This document shows, one piece after another, positions 48,568 to 58,419 of a stretch of 64,000 nt of DNA. The DNA is taken from the NCBI GenBank assembly GCA_963776055.1, contig CAVZLD010000007.1, positions 186,001-250,000 of the forward strand, written 5' to 3'. Positions within the stretch are counted from its first letter, which is position 1. Each line of letters begins with the position of its first letter. The notes under the pieces are model-generated. The model was given only the letters and a program-made list of their open reading frames with translations. It had not been told where the DNA came from and made no database searches. This DNA is from CAVZLD01 sp963776055 (lineage in GTDB: Bacteria > Planctomycetota > Planctomycetia > Pirellulales > Pirellulaceae). The translations under genes and the position numbers were made by a program.

Positions 48568-49437
48568 GTCAGCTGAAACCTTGTGTTCCCCGAAACCGAC
48601 GTCCTGCGAGGCGAGTTTCCCTCTTGCGACCGCGTCGTTTCCGAGCTGCCTTTTTCTGCCCGTTTCACCGCACGAGAACCAACCGAGTCAATTCGTTTGT
48701 CTTGCGCGGCAACCCAAATATAGTACGCAGGTCCGCGACGGGGGGTCGGAAAAATCGGGCGAAAACTTGAAACAAACTTCCACCCCCGTGCAAGCCGCGT
48801 AAAACGCCAAGTCGATCCCTTGGAATGCCGATTGGGTCGGATCGTCGCTAACCCAAAACGGTGCACAGATTGTCGTCACTTTTCCGGTCTTGACTTGACG
48901 TCGTTTTGACCGGCCCTGCCGGCTGCGGAGCGTGGTCGTCCCACCGCTCGAAATACTGGCGACAACCCAGGCCGTTGCTCTCCCTGCCGGCTGATATCGG
49001 ATCATCGACAAATCCGGCACCAACATGCAGCCCTTTTCGCACGGACGGGCGTTTTTGACTACGGCTGGGCCTCCGCCACGCTCTTGGCATGGGACGCCGG
49101 AATCCGCCCCCGCTCAACCGAAAGGTTGCTGTCCGCCGCGGGACTGTTTTGTAGATTCAAGAACACCTCTTCTCGTTCCACCACGCTTCGACTTCGTCAA
49201 GCGGTCGGTTGTCGTGACCGGATGGGGCCGTCCAGTTCCACTTTCCGTCGCTTCGGCAGCGGTCGGAGTTTTGACGAACGGCCGACTTTAACCTACATCA
49301 CCTACACGTGGAGGCGTTGTTCTTTCTACGAACCGCACCCTCGCGGATTCCTTAACCCTGCCACGAACGATCTCGGATCACGGATGTCCCGAGAGCATCC
49401 TGTTCGCCGATACCGTTCCTTGGCCGTTGCATGCCCT
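48568..49437. other. 870-bp intergenic region between divergent genes
   Basis: No convincing gene. Frames that cross this stretch lack ribosome sites and family features, and the upstream extension of the next protein is not conserved in character. A possible plus-strand promoter is TTGACG (49271-49276) with TACATC 17 bp later (49294-49299). The TTGACGAACGG here also appears in the leader of the H1-like gene. A short GC hairpin CCGG-CCCT-GCCGG type sequence lies near 48910. Nothing else is clear. Confidence 0.4.
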
Positions 49438-50928
49438 ATGACTTCTCTCCCGCAAACTGCTGATTCGCCAACTGTCTCAGGCGGTGCATCCGAGGACCTC
49501 GGTTTGCTGCTGCAGGTGCGGGGCGGCGAGCACGGAGGTCATCGAATTCAGCTGGCCGGCAAGAAATGGACGATTGGCTCAGCCCCGTCCTGTTCCCTCC
49601 GCTTGCAGGCGAACGGTATCCATCCGGTTCATTGTCTGATTCTTCGAGGCCGAAAAGGAACGGTCATCCGCAGTTGGGCGCCGGAGACCCGGCTGAACGG
49701 AGAAGAATTTGACGACCGCTGGTTGCGGCCTGGCGATCGACTGACCGTCGGTTCCGTGGAGCTCGAAGTCCTCCAAGATTCCTCCGACAGGGTGGATTCC
49801 CTGCCGAGCACCGAACCGGTGCGACACTCGTCGACGCACGCGGAGTTGGATCCACCACAGGAAGCCGCGGCATTGCCACCTCTTCAAGACTTTGAGCAAC
49901 GCCTGCAATGTTTGCTGGAACACCAACAGCAGCTGAAGAACCGCGAGGAGGCCCTCGAGCTTCGATGCGCCGAGTATGCGTCGGAGCGGCAGCAGTGGAC
50001 GGAGGAACGGGAAGCCGAATTAGCCGAGCTGAATGCCCGCGAAGAATGCCTGCGATCGCTTCGCGAGGAAATGGAAGCAGCGCGAGAATCGATGGTGGCC
50101 GATCGCGAGGCCCTGACCGTCTCGCTCCCTGAACCTCCGGAGCAATTGCTGCAGGAGATTGAGTCCCTTCGACGCGAGCGGGATGAATTAAAGGAAATGG
50201 TGGACCAAATGTATCGCAATCGTGCGGACGACGTGCCGGCGGCCAACGAGGAGCGTACCCAATCGACCGCCACGGAGCCGATGCCCCCGCAACCAGATGA
50301 AGCCCCCCCTTCGCTTCCGAATCAAGGTGCAGCAGCGCCTTGTAATACTTTACCGCCGGTGACCAATATCCCGCCCCGGGAGTCGGATGAGTGTTCCATC
50401 GACGACTACATGTCGCAACTGCTGCAGCGAGTGAGTGGGCAATCAGCTCTGCCGATAGAAGCTCCTGCGGCGCCTCCGCCCCCCGCGAAGCAGCCCGAGC
50501 CGGCGCCAGAGCGGCCAACGATTGAAGCAGCCGAAGGCCCCAATGGTCCGTCGGAATTCGTGCCACGGACGCGTCCGGCGCCGCTTGATCTCGGAGCACT
50601 TCGTGACGTCGCGAACCAGACGGCACGCTCGGCTATCGAACGCCACACCAGCCGAGTATGGCTGCAGGCCGCGGTCATGAAGTGGTTCATGGTGGCAATA
50701 GCGCTCATCGTGGGAGGGGGCCTGGTCTACTGGAGTGGCCGAAACCTTGCGATCGCTCGGATTGGCTTGGTGATCGCCAGCGTGGGAGCAGTGGTGTGGT
50801 CCGCTCAAGCCGCTTGGCTAACACAACGGTCGGTTCGGGCGCCGTTGGCCGAAAAATCGGAGCGCCGCAATTCCCGCCCGGAAACAAAAACGAACTCGGC
50901 CGGACCGGCGAACGCGAAGGACCGGTGA
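49438..50928 (+). CDS. FHA-domain protein with coiled coil and membrane helices
   Basis: About 496 residues. An FHA-like domain (about 20-110, LQVRGGEHGGHRIQLAGKKW, IGSAPSCSLRLQANGIHPVH, RLNGEEFDDRWLRPGDRL) is followed by a long Glu/Arg-rich coiled coil (about 140-265), a proline-rich linker, and two C-terminal hydrophobic helices (AVMKWFMVAIALIVGGGLVY and GLVIASVGAVVWSAQAAWL). The layout suggests a membrane-anchored phospho-threonine reader. Start uncertain: ATG 49438 is next to the domain, ATG 49384 is an alternative, and neither has a good ribosome site. I do not recognise a specific role. Confidence 0.75.
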   Translation: MTSLPQTADSPTVSGGASEDLGLLLQVRGGEHGGHRIQLAGKKWTIGSAPSCSLRLQANGIHPVHCLILRGRKGTVIRSWAPETRLNGEEFDDRWLRPGDRLTVGSVELEVLQDSSDRVDSLPSTEPVRHSSTHAELDPPQEAAALPPLQDFEQRLQCLLEHQQQLKNREEALELRCAEYASERQQWTEEREAELAELNAREECLRSLREEMEAARESMVADREALTVSLPEPPEQLLQEIESLRRERDELKEMVDQMYRNRADDVPAANEERTQSTATEPMPPQPDEAPPSLPNQGAAAPCNTLPPVTNIPPRESDECSIDDYMSQLLQRVSGQSALPIEAPAAPPPPAKQPEPAPERPTIEAAEGPNGPSEFVPRTRPAPLDLGALRDVANQTARSAIERHTSRVWLQAAVMKWFMVAIALIVGGGLVYWSGRNLAIARIGLVIASVGAVVWSAQAAWLTQRSVRAPLAEKSERRNSRPETKTNSAGPANAKDR

Positions 50929-50941
50929 AGACTCGCAAGAT

Positions 50942-51955
50942 TCAGAATCCGCGAGCATCGCACACATCTTGGAAGTCCCGTAAGTGGTAGTCGAGTGCTA
51001 CATAATCCAGGACTTTGCAGAGACCACGCAACGCAACCCCCATCCCGTCGGGACCGCTGAATCCGCCGAACTGCCCGCCGCCCTTCACATGCGGCTCTAA
51101 GTCGAGGAACACGCCGGGAATTCCGCGTCGCCGAAGCTTCCGTTCCAATTTGGGAACTTGGCCACGAAAATCGCGCAGGATCATCTCGTGCGCACTGTCT
51201 CCCAGATCGGCCGGAACGAAATGCTTCAACGTCTCCTCATCAACTCGGGTCTGTCGTTGCGCCGGGTGGGGATGGCGGTAGTCCTTGATGTGAAGCCAAC
51301 CAATCCCTGGTTTCATCGCGAGATACTGTTCGAAAACCTCCGTCGGAGTGAAGCCCTGCGTGATCACGTTGGCGGCGTCAAAGATCAGCACCAGGGCCGG
51401 ATGGTTTACCTGGCGGTGAATCTCTGCCAATAGCTGCCCGGTGTGGCCGACCAGGTTGGCCTCGATCTCCAAGCCGAATGTCAGGTCACTGCGATGACAC
51501 TGTTCGGCGATTTCTCCCAGCTGATCGATGACTTGTGGTAAGTGCTCCTCGGCGTCTGTATCGCGAGGATGATAAAAGGAGAAGCCGCGGATGAGTTTCG
51601 TTTCGAACGCATGGGCCAGTTGGCAAGCCTTTTTCACTTCCCGGCCGAGATAGCGTTTGAAGGGGACGTACGCATTCTTCGTTCCGTCCTCGACGTCCAC
51701 GAGTTTGACCTTGCCGATCGGTGATCCAATGGAGGAAACGTTCAGGGCGTACTCATCCTGCAGGTGACGAACCTTGTGGATCTCCGCTTTCGTGAGCTGC
51801 ATTACGTTCTTGATCCCGTTGCCGACATCCATGAAGCGGATACTGTAGTACTGCAGACCCACTGCGGCGAACGCGCTGAACTGCTGCTCCGCCGTCTTCT
51901 GGTTGGCCGCTTCGTCCGCAAAACCGGAAAGCAACACCTGGGGATTGTCGGACAT
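50942..51955 (-). CDS. TIM-barrel sugar phosphate isomerase/epimerase-like protein
   Basis: 337 residues, AP endonuclease 2/xylose isomerase-like barrel. Visible strands and metal-site residues: VLLSGFADEAANQKTAEQQF, LQYYSIRFMDVGNG, FETKLIRGFSFYHPRD, LTFGLEIEANLVGHTGQLLA, ALVLIFDAANVITQGF, GIGWLHIKDYRHPHP and GVFLDLEPHVKGGGQFGGF. The Glu, Asp, His and Glu positions fit a divalent metal site. ATG 51955 follows GAGGGGGAA. Such enzymes are numerous in planctomycetes, and the sugar is unknown. It is convergent with the FHA gene, 13 bp apart. Confidence 0.87.
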   Translation of the reverse strand: MSDNPQVLLSGFADEAANQKTAEQQFSAFAAVGLQYYSIRFMDVGNGIKNVMQLTKAEIHKVRHLQDEYALNVSSIGSPIGKVKLVDVEDGTKNAYVPFKRYLGREVKKACQLAHAFETKLIRGFSFYHPRDTDAEEHLPQVIDQLGEIAEQCHRSDLTFGLEIEANLVGHTGQLLAEIHRQVNHPALVLIFDAANVITQGFTPTEVFEQYLAMKPGIGWLHIKDYRHPHPAQRQTRVDEETLKHFVPADLGDSAHEMILRDFRGQVPKLERKLRRRGIPGVFLDLEPHVKGGGQFGGFSGPDGMGVALRGLCKVLDYVALDYHLRDFQDVCDARGF

Positions 51956-52081
51956 GGTGTTCCCCCTCAAGAATGTTGATGGGTTCGAGAATGCAACGCC
52001 AAGACGCGCCATTGTGGTTGGGGGGTCCCCCATTTACAAGGGGGCCGTCTGTTGCGCAAAGAATGGCATCGGAGGTGACAC

Positions 52082-52552
52082 GTGCAGCCGGAAGAGTTAA
52101 TGCGTGAGGCGATCGAAGCGGCGAGGCGCGGGATTGAGGCTGGGCAGAGTCCCTTTGGCTGTGCGATTGCTCGGGAAGGTCAATTCGTGACGGCCTGTCA
52201 CAATACCGTATGGCAGAGCACCGATATTACGGCCCATGCCGAAGTCAACGCGTTGCGGAATGCCTGCCGACTTCGCCAGCAGATTTCGCTGGAGGACTGT
52301 CTCGTGGCGACAACGTGCGAACCTTGTCCGATGTGCATGGCGGCCTTGCACTGGGCGCGAGTCAAGACGGTGTACTTTGGCGCGACGATCGCCGATGCGG
52401 AACAGGCGGGATTTCGAGAACTGTCGCTTCCCGCGGCGACACTCGTCCAACTCGGTGGCAGCCCTGTCGAATTGGTCGACGGAGTCCTGACCGAGGAATG
52501 TCGAGAGCTGTTTTCGTTGTGGCGCCAATCGGCAGCGCGGCCCGCCTACTAA
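52082..52552 (+). CDS. Nucleoside/base deaminase (CMP/dCMP-type zinc fold)
   Basis: 156 residues. The zinc-binding motifs THAEVNALRN type (here TAHAEVNALR) and TCEPCPMCMAALHWARV are intact, with the catalytic glutamate in HAE. The C-terminal region YFGATIADAEQAGFRELSLP resembles guanine deaminase-like members more than TadA, but either is possible. GTG 52082 lies six bases after GGAGG, a strong site. Cytoplasmic. Confidence 0.9.
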   Translation: MQPEELMREAIEAARRGIEAGQSPFGCAIAREGQFVTACHNTVWQSTDITAHAEVNALRNACRLRQQISLEDCLVATTCEPCPMCMAALHWARVKTVYFGATIADAEQAGFRELSLPAATLVQLGGSPVELVDGVLTEECRELFSLWRQSAARPAY

Positions 52553-52593
52553 GAAGGCACAACCAGCAGGCCCATCCTGGCAAGCCGTAGATC

Positions 52594-52971
52594 TCACGTC
52601 GGCTGCGAGGCCCCGCCTTCGGATGCGTATTGGGAAGTGATGCGTGCAGTGATACCGCCGCGGGCATGGAAGTCCGCAATGAGTGTAACCTGCCGAGGCT
52701 CCAGCACCGCCACCAAGTCATCGAGAATGCGGTTCGTGACATTCTCGTAAAAGATGCCTTCGTTGCGAAAACACTGCAAATACAGCTTCAGGCTTTTTAA
52801 CTCGACACAACGGTCCGCCGGTGTGTAGCGGATCGTGAGTTGCCCGAAATCCGGTTGTCCGGTTTTCGGGCAAACCGAGGTGAATTCGGGGCAGACGATC
52901 TCGATCGTGTAATCCCGTTGTGGATACGTGTTTTCAAAAGTTTCCAGCGTATCGCGGAACGGATCGGACAT
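52594..52971 (-). CDS. queF: NADPH-dependent 7-cyano-7-deazaguanine reductase
   Basis: QueF reduces preQ0 to preQ1 in queuosine synthesis. 125 residues, the short type. The nucleophilic cysteine lies in EFTSVCPKTGQPDFGQLTIR, followed by ELKSLKLYLQCFRNEGIFYE (family helix) and a last strand VTLIADFHARGGI. ATG 52971. It is divergent from queE, 161 bp apart, so both may be driven from the same region. I saw no preQ1 riboswitch signature there. Confidence 0.94.
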   Translation of the reverse strand: MSDPFRDTLETFENTYPQRDYTIEIVCPEFTSVCPKTGQPDFGQLTIRYTPADRCVELKSLKLYLQCFRNEGIFYENVTNRILDDLVAVLEPRQVTLIADFHARGGITARITSQYASEGGASQPT

Positions 52972-53132
52972 GGTTGATCTCCTTGGAGCTGACGCCGCAT
53001 TCTGTCATGATGAGGGGTTGTGTGCCAAGGGGGACGGGGGCCAATGCCGTCGGCAGCCTGCCCCCTGCCTTGTCCGCCGCGTCCCCGCGGGCCGCTCACC
53101 GCCTCTCCGCGATAACGTCCTTTCCACATTCC

Positions 53133-53819
53133 ATGCGCATTGCCGAGCTCTACGATTCGATCCAAGGAGAAGGTCTGCTAACGGGCACTCGCAGTGTATT
53201 CGTGCGGGCGAGTGGGTGCAATTTGCGCTGCCATTTTTGTGATACTCCGCACGCCTCCTGGTACCCGGAGGGCGAGGATCTGTCGGTCGAAGAGATTGTC
53301 CAGCAGGTCCTGCAATGGCCCACGGAGCACGTTGTCTTGACCGGTGGGGAACCGATGCTCTTTGCCGAACTGGTGCCAATCTGTGAACGGCTTCGGCAAC
53401 AGGGCCGTCACCTCACAATCGAGACCGCCGGCACGTTGTACTTGCCGGTGGAATGCGATCTGATGTCGATCAGTCCCAAGCTGTCCAACTCGCTACCGAT
53501 GGGAAATGCGTCGCCGCGCTCGCGCGAGCGGCACGAGCGAACTCGCCGATCGCTGCCAATCGTTCGACGCCTCTGGGCGGATTACGTCTGCCAGCTCAAG
53601 TTCGTCGTCGGGACGTTAGAGGATGCGGAGGAGGCGATCGATTATCTGGACGCAATTCCTGCTCTGGATCGGTCTCGAGTCATGTTGATGCCGCTGGGCA
53701 CCGACGCTGAGGAACTAACGCTCCAGGCACGCTGGCTCGAGCCGCTCTGTCAGGAGCACGGACTGCGCTACTGCCCCCGCAAGCAAATCGAATGGTTTGG
53801 AGCCGTTCGCGGCACGTGA
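53133..53819 (+). CDS. queE: 7-carboxy-7-deazaguanine synthase (radical SAM)
   Basis: QueE rearranges carboxytetrahydropterin to carboxy-deazaguanine. 228 residues. The N terminus reads IAELYDSIQGEGLLTGTRSV followed by RASGCNLRCHFCDTPHASW, giving the CxxxCxxC cluster motif of radical SAM enzymes. VLTGGEPML and TIETAGTLYL are further family motifs. ATG 53133 begins at the conserved region; upstream in-frame sequence is open but unlike the family. With queF it supplies two of the four preQ1 steps here; queC and queD are not in the window. Confidence 0.94.
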   Translation: MRIAELYDSIQGEGLLTGTRSVFVRASGCNLRCHFCDTPHASWYPEGEDLSVEEIVQQVLQWPTEHVVLTGGEPMLFAELVPICERLRQQGRHLTIETAGTLYLPVECDLMSISPKLSNSLPMGNASPRSRERHERTRRSLPIVRRLWADYVCQLKFVVGTLEDAEEAIDYLDAIPALDRSRVMLMPLGTDAEELTLQARWLEPLCQEHGLRYCPRKQIEWFGAVRGT

Positions 53820-53928
53820 TGCACAGAAACGCCATCGGGTCGGAACTCGCGCAACGCTTCCCAGCATCCTTCTGCTTGTGAGAAAGGTCAGGTGTGCCGC
53901 CGGCAGCGCCTCGCCATAACTCGCAGCA

Positions 53929-54008
53929 CTTCCCTGTAGCGTCTCGATGCCCTTTCTTCTTGGAAGAAAGATTGCCACGAACGCTACATGTCCGTGTGCC
54001 ACGCACTA
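53929..54008 (-). repeat. Dispersed 3'-end repeat, copy B
   Basis: Read on the minus strand it starts with the TAG stop of the downstream membrane-protein gene: TAGTGCGTGGCACACGGACA, then TGTAGCGTTCGTGGCAA, a perfect hairpin CTTTCTTC-CAA-GAAGAAAG, and CGAGACGCTACAGGGAAG. TGTAGCGT and ACGCTACA are perfect inverted arms enclosing the inner hairpin, so this copy could fold into a two-level stem. It is the most structured of the three copies. Confidence 0.68.
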
Positions 54009-54605
54009 ACCGATGGGATCGCCTTCGTCGGTCTCTGGTGTGTTCGGCGCGACTTTGTCCACAGGAGGATTGGGCTCGCCCGGAAGTTGTGCCGTCGCGG
54101 CCGGAGGTGGTTCGGCATGCGACGGTTTGTGCGGTCTTGGGGCGAAAATCAGGACCATCGCGGCACCAACGGCGATCATGATCACGCCCGAGAGGAAAGC
54201 CGGAAAGCCTGCGCCGACATCCTTCCACGTGATGCCTTGGAAGTACATCGACATGAGCACGTTGATGATCGGAGCCCCGCCGAAAACGAGCGGCATTACA
54301 TAGATCGGTTTCCCGCCGCTGGATAACGCAAAGACGACCCCCAGCGCACCAATCGCCCCCGCTGCTCCGGCCGCCATGCTCCAGGTAACACCGCGGAAAC
54401 TCCAATCACCGCGCAGTTTGCCGGTCGCGACTAACATCGCCAACGGGACGATAATCCCGACGAGAAAATAGGCGGCGCCGACACACATCAGTGGCTTCAG
54501 CCGATCGCCCAAAGCGGCCTGGCCGCGATGCAGGATCGGGCCGTACATGCCCCAGCAAAGAACCGTCAGCACGATTCCCGGTAACGCGAGCACGATTTCT
54601 TTCAT
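54006..54605 (-). CDS. Small multi-helix membrane protein (DMT/EamA-like)
   Basis: 199 residues with about five hydrophobic helices (IVLALPGIVLTVLCWGMYGP, PLMCVGAAYFLVGIIVPLAM, MAAGAAGAIGALGVVFALSS, YVMPLVFGGAPIINVLMSMY, AFLSGVIMIAVGAAMVLIF) and a proline-rich cytoplasmic-looking tail. Helix pattern and glycine-rich packing recall drug/metabolite-type permeases, but it is about half the usual size, so it would need to dimerise. The substrate is unknown. Its stop codon TAG (54006-54008) is the first base triplet of a dispersed repeat. Confidence 0.8.
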   Translation of the reverse strand: MKEIVLALPGIVLTVLCWGMYGPILHRGQAALGDRLKPLMCVGAAYFLVGIIVPLAMLVATGKLRGDWSFRGVTWSMAAGAAGAIGALGVVFALSSGGKPIYVMPLVFGGAPIINVLMSMYFQGITWKDVGAGFPAFLSGVIMIAVGAAMVLIFAPRPHKPSHAEPPPAATAQLPGEPNPPVDKVAPNTPETDEGDPIG

Positions 54606-54859
54606 TCGAAAAACCTCCGGGGGAGCAGGTCACGTTTCACGGAAGGAGGCTTGCTCATCCCGCCGAAGCCGTAATCCTCGAGTGTTTGTCTGGGTCGATT
54701 ACCTGAGAGAACGCGCAGCTCCGCCCCGCTGGTCGCTTCGGCAGCGTGCGCTGACGGCCTCGCATCGAATCGAGTTAGTCTACCACGGGCGATCGCTCCG
54801 CCCAACCGCGGCGGCAAAGTCGGCAAGCCTCCCGTGGTGGACAGGAATTTGATCAGGAC

Positions 54860-57800
54860 TTAATCGCCTCGCAACGCCTCCAGAACGGGCGTGTGGACGA
54901 TTCGCCGGACCGCAAGCACACCGGTCAATAGCCCCGCTCCCAGGATGAGGATCAAGACCGCCGACAACGTCCGCAGGGGCGGTTCGGCCCCACCCATCCA
55001 GGCGTGCGGCAGCACCGCAACGAGGGCGGCGATTAGGCCGATGCCCAATCCCCCCAACAGCAGCAGCAGGTGCTCGACCATTACTAGCGACGCGATCCGC
55101 TGCCGTGCGAATCCGACCGCTTGAAGTAGGGCCAGTTCCCCACGCCGCTCGAAGACACTCCGCAATTGGACCGCGACGATTCCAAAAGTCCCAAGTAACA
55201 ATCCCAAACCTCCCAGGCTTTGAAAAGTCGAGAGGTACGTGTTTTGAACAGCCATCAAGTCCTGTAGAACGTCTCGCGTCTCGCGTGTTTGCAGTCCCTG
55301 ATCACTGTAAAGGTCTTCCAGCGTGCGGCCCACCCGTTCGGACTGATCCGGTGGGCAATCGATCAGGAAGAATCGATAACCGCTGGTTTGCGGGAACCAT
55401 TGCAGCAGATTGGCTTCGCTGACAACTAGCGCGCCTTGGAGGACACTGTTGGAAAGGAGTCCCACGACCCGGAAACGGAGTCGTCCCGCCGCGCCGTAGT
55501 CGAGTTCGAATTGCTCGCCGACGCTGCCGGACAGGTGGAGGCTGTAGATTGCCATGCTCTTGTCAAGGACGACCGGGATCGCTCCCGCTGGATCGGATTC
55601 CAATAGCCGCCAAGGATTGCCTCCCACAGAATCCAGCGGTGCCGTAGCTGCCCAGGAAAACGCGTTCGCTGCTACCGAGTCAAAGTGTGTGGCCAGTCCC
55701 GGCGGCGCCCCCAGCAGACGCGGTTGTTGGCTCTGGTAGAGATTTCGGCAGCTTGCGTCGTCCCCGTCGTGCATCCGCAAGGCAACCATTCGGGTTCCTT
55801 CCAGCCGTTCGGCTTTCCGGCCTAACAGATCCTCGCGAATCGTGGCATCATTCCAATCCTCAAAGATCGGAAGTTCACTTTCGGCGAGTAACGTGAAGCC
55901 GCCGGCACCTTCCTGCGTCGGCGTAAGTCGGAAAGCGCTGATGGCGATGATCAAAAAGCAAGCGGCCGCCATCAGGCCGATCGTCAGTGTGCTGCGGCTT
56001 GGATTGCGAGCCACGTTTCGCAGGGCCAACTGCAGCGTATTTATTCGGCCGGTCGATGTTGTGTGCGCTTGGCCGCGAAAACGACGCGCCAGGGCCACGA
56101 GCAGCCCGCTGAGAACGCATGCGCCACTGCCAAAAAAACAACCGGCTTGCGCTTCGCCGCGCAGAAAGACGGCGGCCACACCCAGCAATACGGCGATGCC
56201 CAGCAGCACCCCCGAAATGATCGCTCCTCGGGCCGATGGTCCAGCGACCCATTCGCGGTCCGGCTCGGTTCGACCGGATAACAGCCGGCTTTCCGGGACG
56301 CGTCGCAAGCCGCGAAGTGTCCACCAGATCGTCAACAGCGAGGTCATGACGCCGACCACGGCGCCGATCTGGAGGCTCGTCGGATTCCACTCCAGTCGCA
56401 GGAACGGGGTCACGACCGCCTGCAGCCACCAGGTGCGCAATCCGGTCAGCATCAGTGCGGCATACCCGATTCCCGCCAAGGCGCCGAATGTGGCTCCCAA
56501 AACGCTGATCAGCAGTCCCTCGATCAGGAATAGACGTAAGACCTGTCGGCGAGAGAGCCCCAAAGACAGCAATAATCCCGCGTTCTGGGCCCGCTGTTCA
56601 CTACTTAAGCGAAATAGCAGCGCGACCAGCATCAGCGCCGCGGCAATGATGAAGAAGCTGAAACCGAGAAAGAGCCACTGGAAGGATGTGGTTCCGACGG
56701 CGGCCTGCAATCCGTCCGCTTTCACCGATTGCAGCGTGAACCCGAACGCATCCAGGTCGGCGCGCACCGCCGCTTCCGCCCGTCGGCGCAGATCCTCCTC
56801 CGAGACGGCATCGTCAATCGCGATCCGCAGCGAAGTGGTGCTGCCGAACCGGCTGCCCCAGAGCCGCTCGCCGGCGGACTTCGTGAGAATCGCTTTTGGC
56901 GTCGTGCGGTAATCGTCCCAGTAGTCTTCGTCCTCAGGCTTGCGGATCCGCTGATAGTCGAAGGGGAACGGCGGATCCCACTCGTCGATCGATTCCTGGT
57001 CCGTGACGCCGGCCACCTGGGGTGTCAGATCGGGGTCATTCGCCCACGTGGGGCGATCGGCGTACTGGGCGGGTCGGTTCCGTCGATACGGAGTAGCCGG
57101 CTCGGTCAGCGGGAGGATCGTCTTCAGCGTTCGGATGACCGTTCGCTCGTGTGGTTGGCCGTGGGTTGATTCCGGTTCGAAGAAGCTCAGCTCGATCTGA
57201 TCTCCGGGCTGGGCTTGCAGGTTATCGGCGGCCCACTGGTTCAACGCGACCTCATCGTCCGCCAGCGGTTCCCCGGGTTGGCCGTTGTGAATCAGCGGGC
57301 CCAGCCGAGGCGAAGATTCGACCGCCGAAACCGTCGAATACGGAATCGCCGTCGAGCCTTCCGCGTTCGGTCCGGTCCGACGAATCGAATTGGCCAGATA
57401 GGTCAAAACGGCCTGGAGATGCAGTCCGGACAGTTGACGGCGGAGCTGCCGTTCGACATCCGCCGAGATCAGCATTCGGTCGGAGGTCAGTTGAAAATAC
57501 TCAAACGCCAGCAGTGGCCGGTCGGATTCGTTGGGAGTGTACGTCGACTGCACGCGCTCCAGCCGCAAACCGGCATCCTCCAGGGACGGTGCGATCGCCT
57601 GGCGCAGTTGCTGCACGTTCGATGGCGGTAACGCCTGGTCCGCATCGGCGCTGGAGAAGAGGATGGCGTTGACCTTTCCCTCTTGGTCGAGTGCCTGTTG
57701 CAGCGTTTCACGGGGAAGAAATGCGTTGCGCGGTAACGCCTGATTGGGCGCAAGGAGAACCTGCCAAGCCCGTCGGCCGGGATAATTTCGACCACCTCCA

Positions 57801-58383
57801 ACCCGGCCAGGTTTTCGATGATGTCCGACTTCCGCGCCAAGGTGCTGTCTTTTGCGACGCCGCCGAGTTTCCCCAGGCGGAGCACGACGCGATCTCCTCG
57901 CTGGACATGCAGTCGCTGGGCCAGCGGCTCGTTCAGCACGATCTGCCGCCCTTGCGGGATCGTCTGCGGTCGCACCGCCCGTTCGCCCAGCTCCCAAAAC
58001 TTCTCGTCGCAGCCCACTACCATGACTTGGTTGGCGCGATACACGTCATCGCGCGTTGCCGCATGTTCCAGGCTGGTTTGCGGCAGCAGAAGGACCGGTT
58101 GGGCGCTGGCGTAGCCGGCCAGTTCCGGTTGCCGCTCGCGCGTCCGCGCGGCGAGATCCTCGCGGAAGTAATGGTCCGCCAACAGGATTTGATCGATTCG
58201 TCCCAATCGTTCGACGGTCAGGCGGCGCAGACTGCCGCGAACCGAGTCTCCCACGACCAGGGCACCGGTCAGCACGGCGGTCGCGACCAGTACCCCCAGC
58301 AGGACCGCCAGGTTCACGCGGCGGTAGTGCCACAGACTTTGCAGGGTATAACGGAAGGCGCTAAATTTTTCCGGAGAACCCAT
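54860..58383 (-). CDS. Large FtsX-type ABC transporter permease (one frame break)
   Basis: About 1170 residues. It has an N-terminal helix (VNLAVLLGVLVATAVLTGAL), a very large extracytoplasmic region, an FtsX core (FLGFSFFIIAAALMLVALLF, RLSSEQRAQNAGLLLSLGLS, FLIEGLLISVLGATFGALAG), further helices with a second extracytoplasmic domain, and a second FtsX core (LGGLGLLLGTFGIVAVQLRS, ERRGELALLQAVGFARQRIA). This two-core layout resembles permeases that work with MacB/LolD-type ATPases to move lipoproteins or export substrates. A frame change near 57757 splits residue ~209 (DGLGRFSL) from APNQALPRNAFLPRETLQQA. The ATPase gene lies directly upstream on the same strand, 36 bp away. Confidence 0.9.
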
Positions 58384-58419
58384 GGTTGGCCGTCTTTCGG
58401 ATCGACTTCAATTCACGGT

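Noticed and set aside
49020..49040. CGCACGGACGGGCG as a fourth copy of the dispersed repeat
   Set aside because: Only about ten bases match; the flanking blocks and the position after a gene end are missing.
52972..53132. Possible preQ1 riboswitch between queF and queE
   Set aside because: No recognisable aptamer pseudoknot or A-rich tail in 161 bp; an ordinary divergent promoter region is enough.
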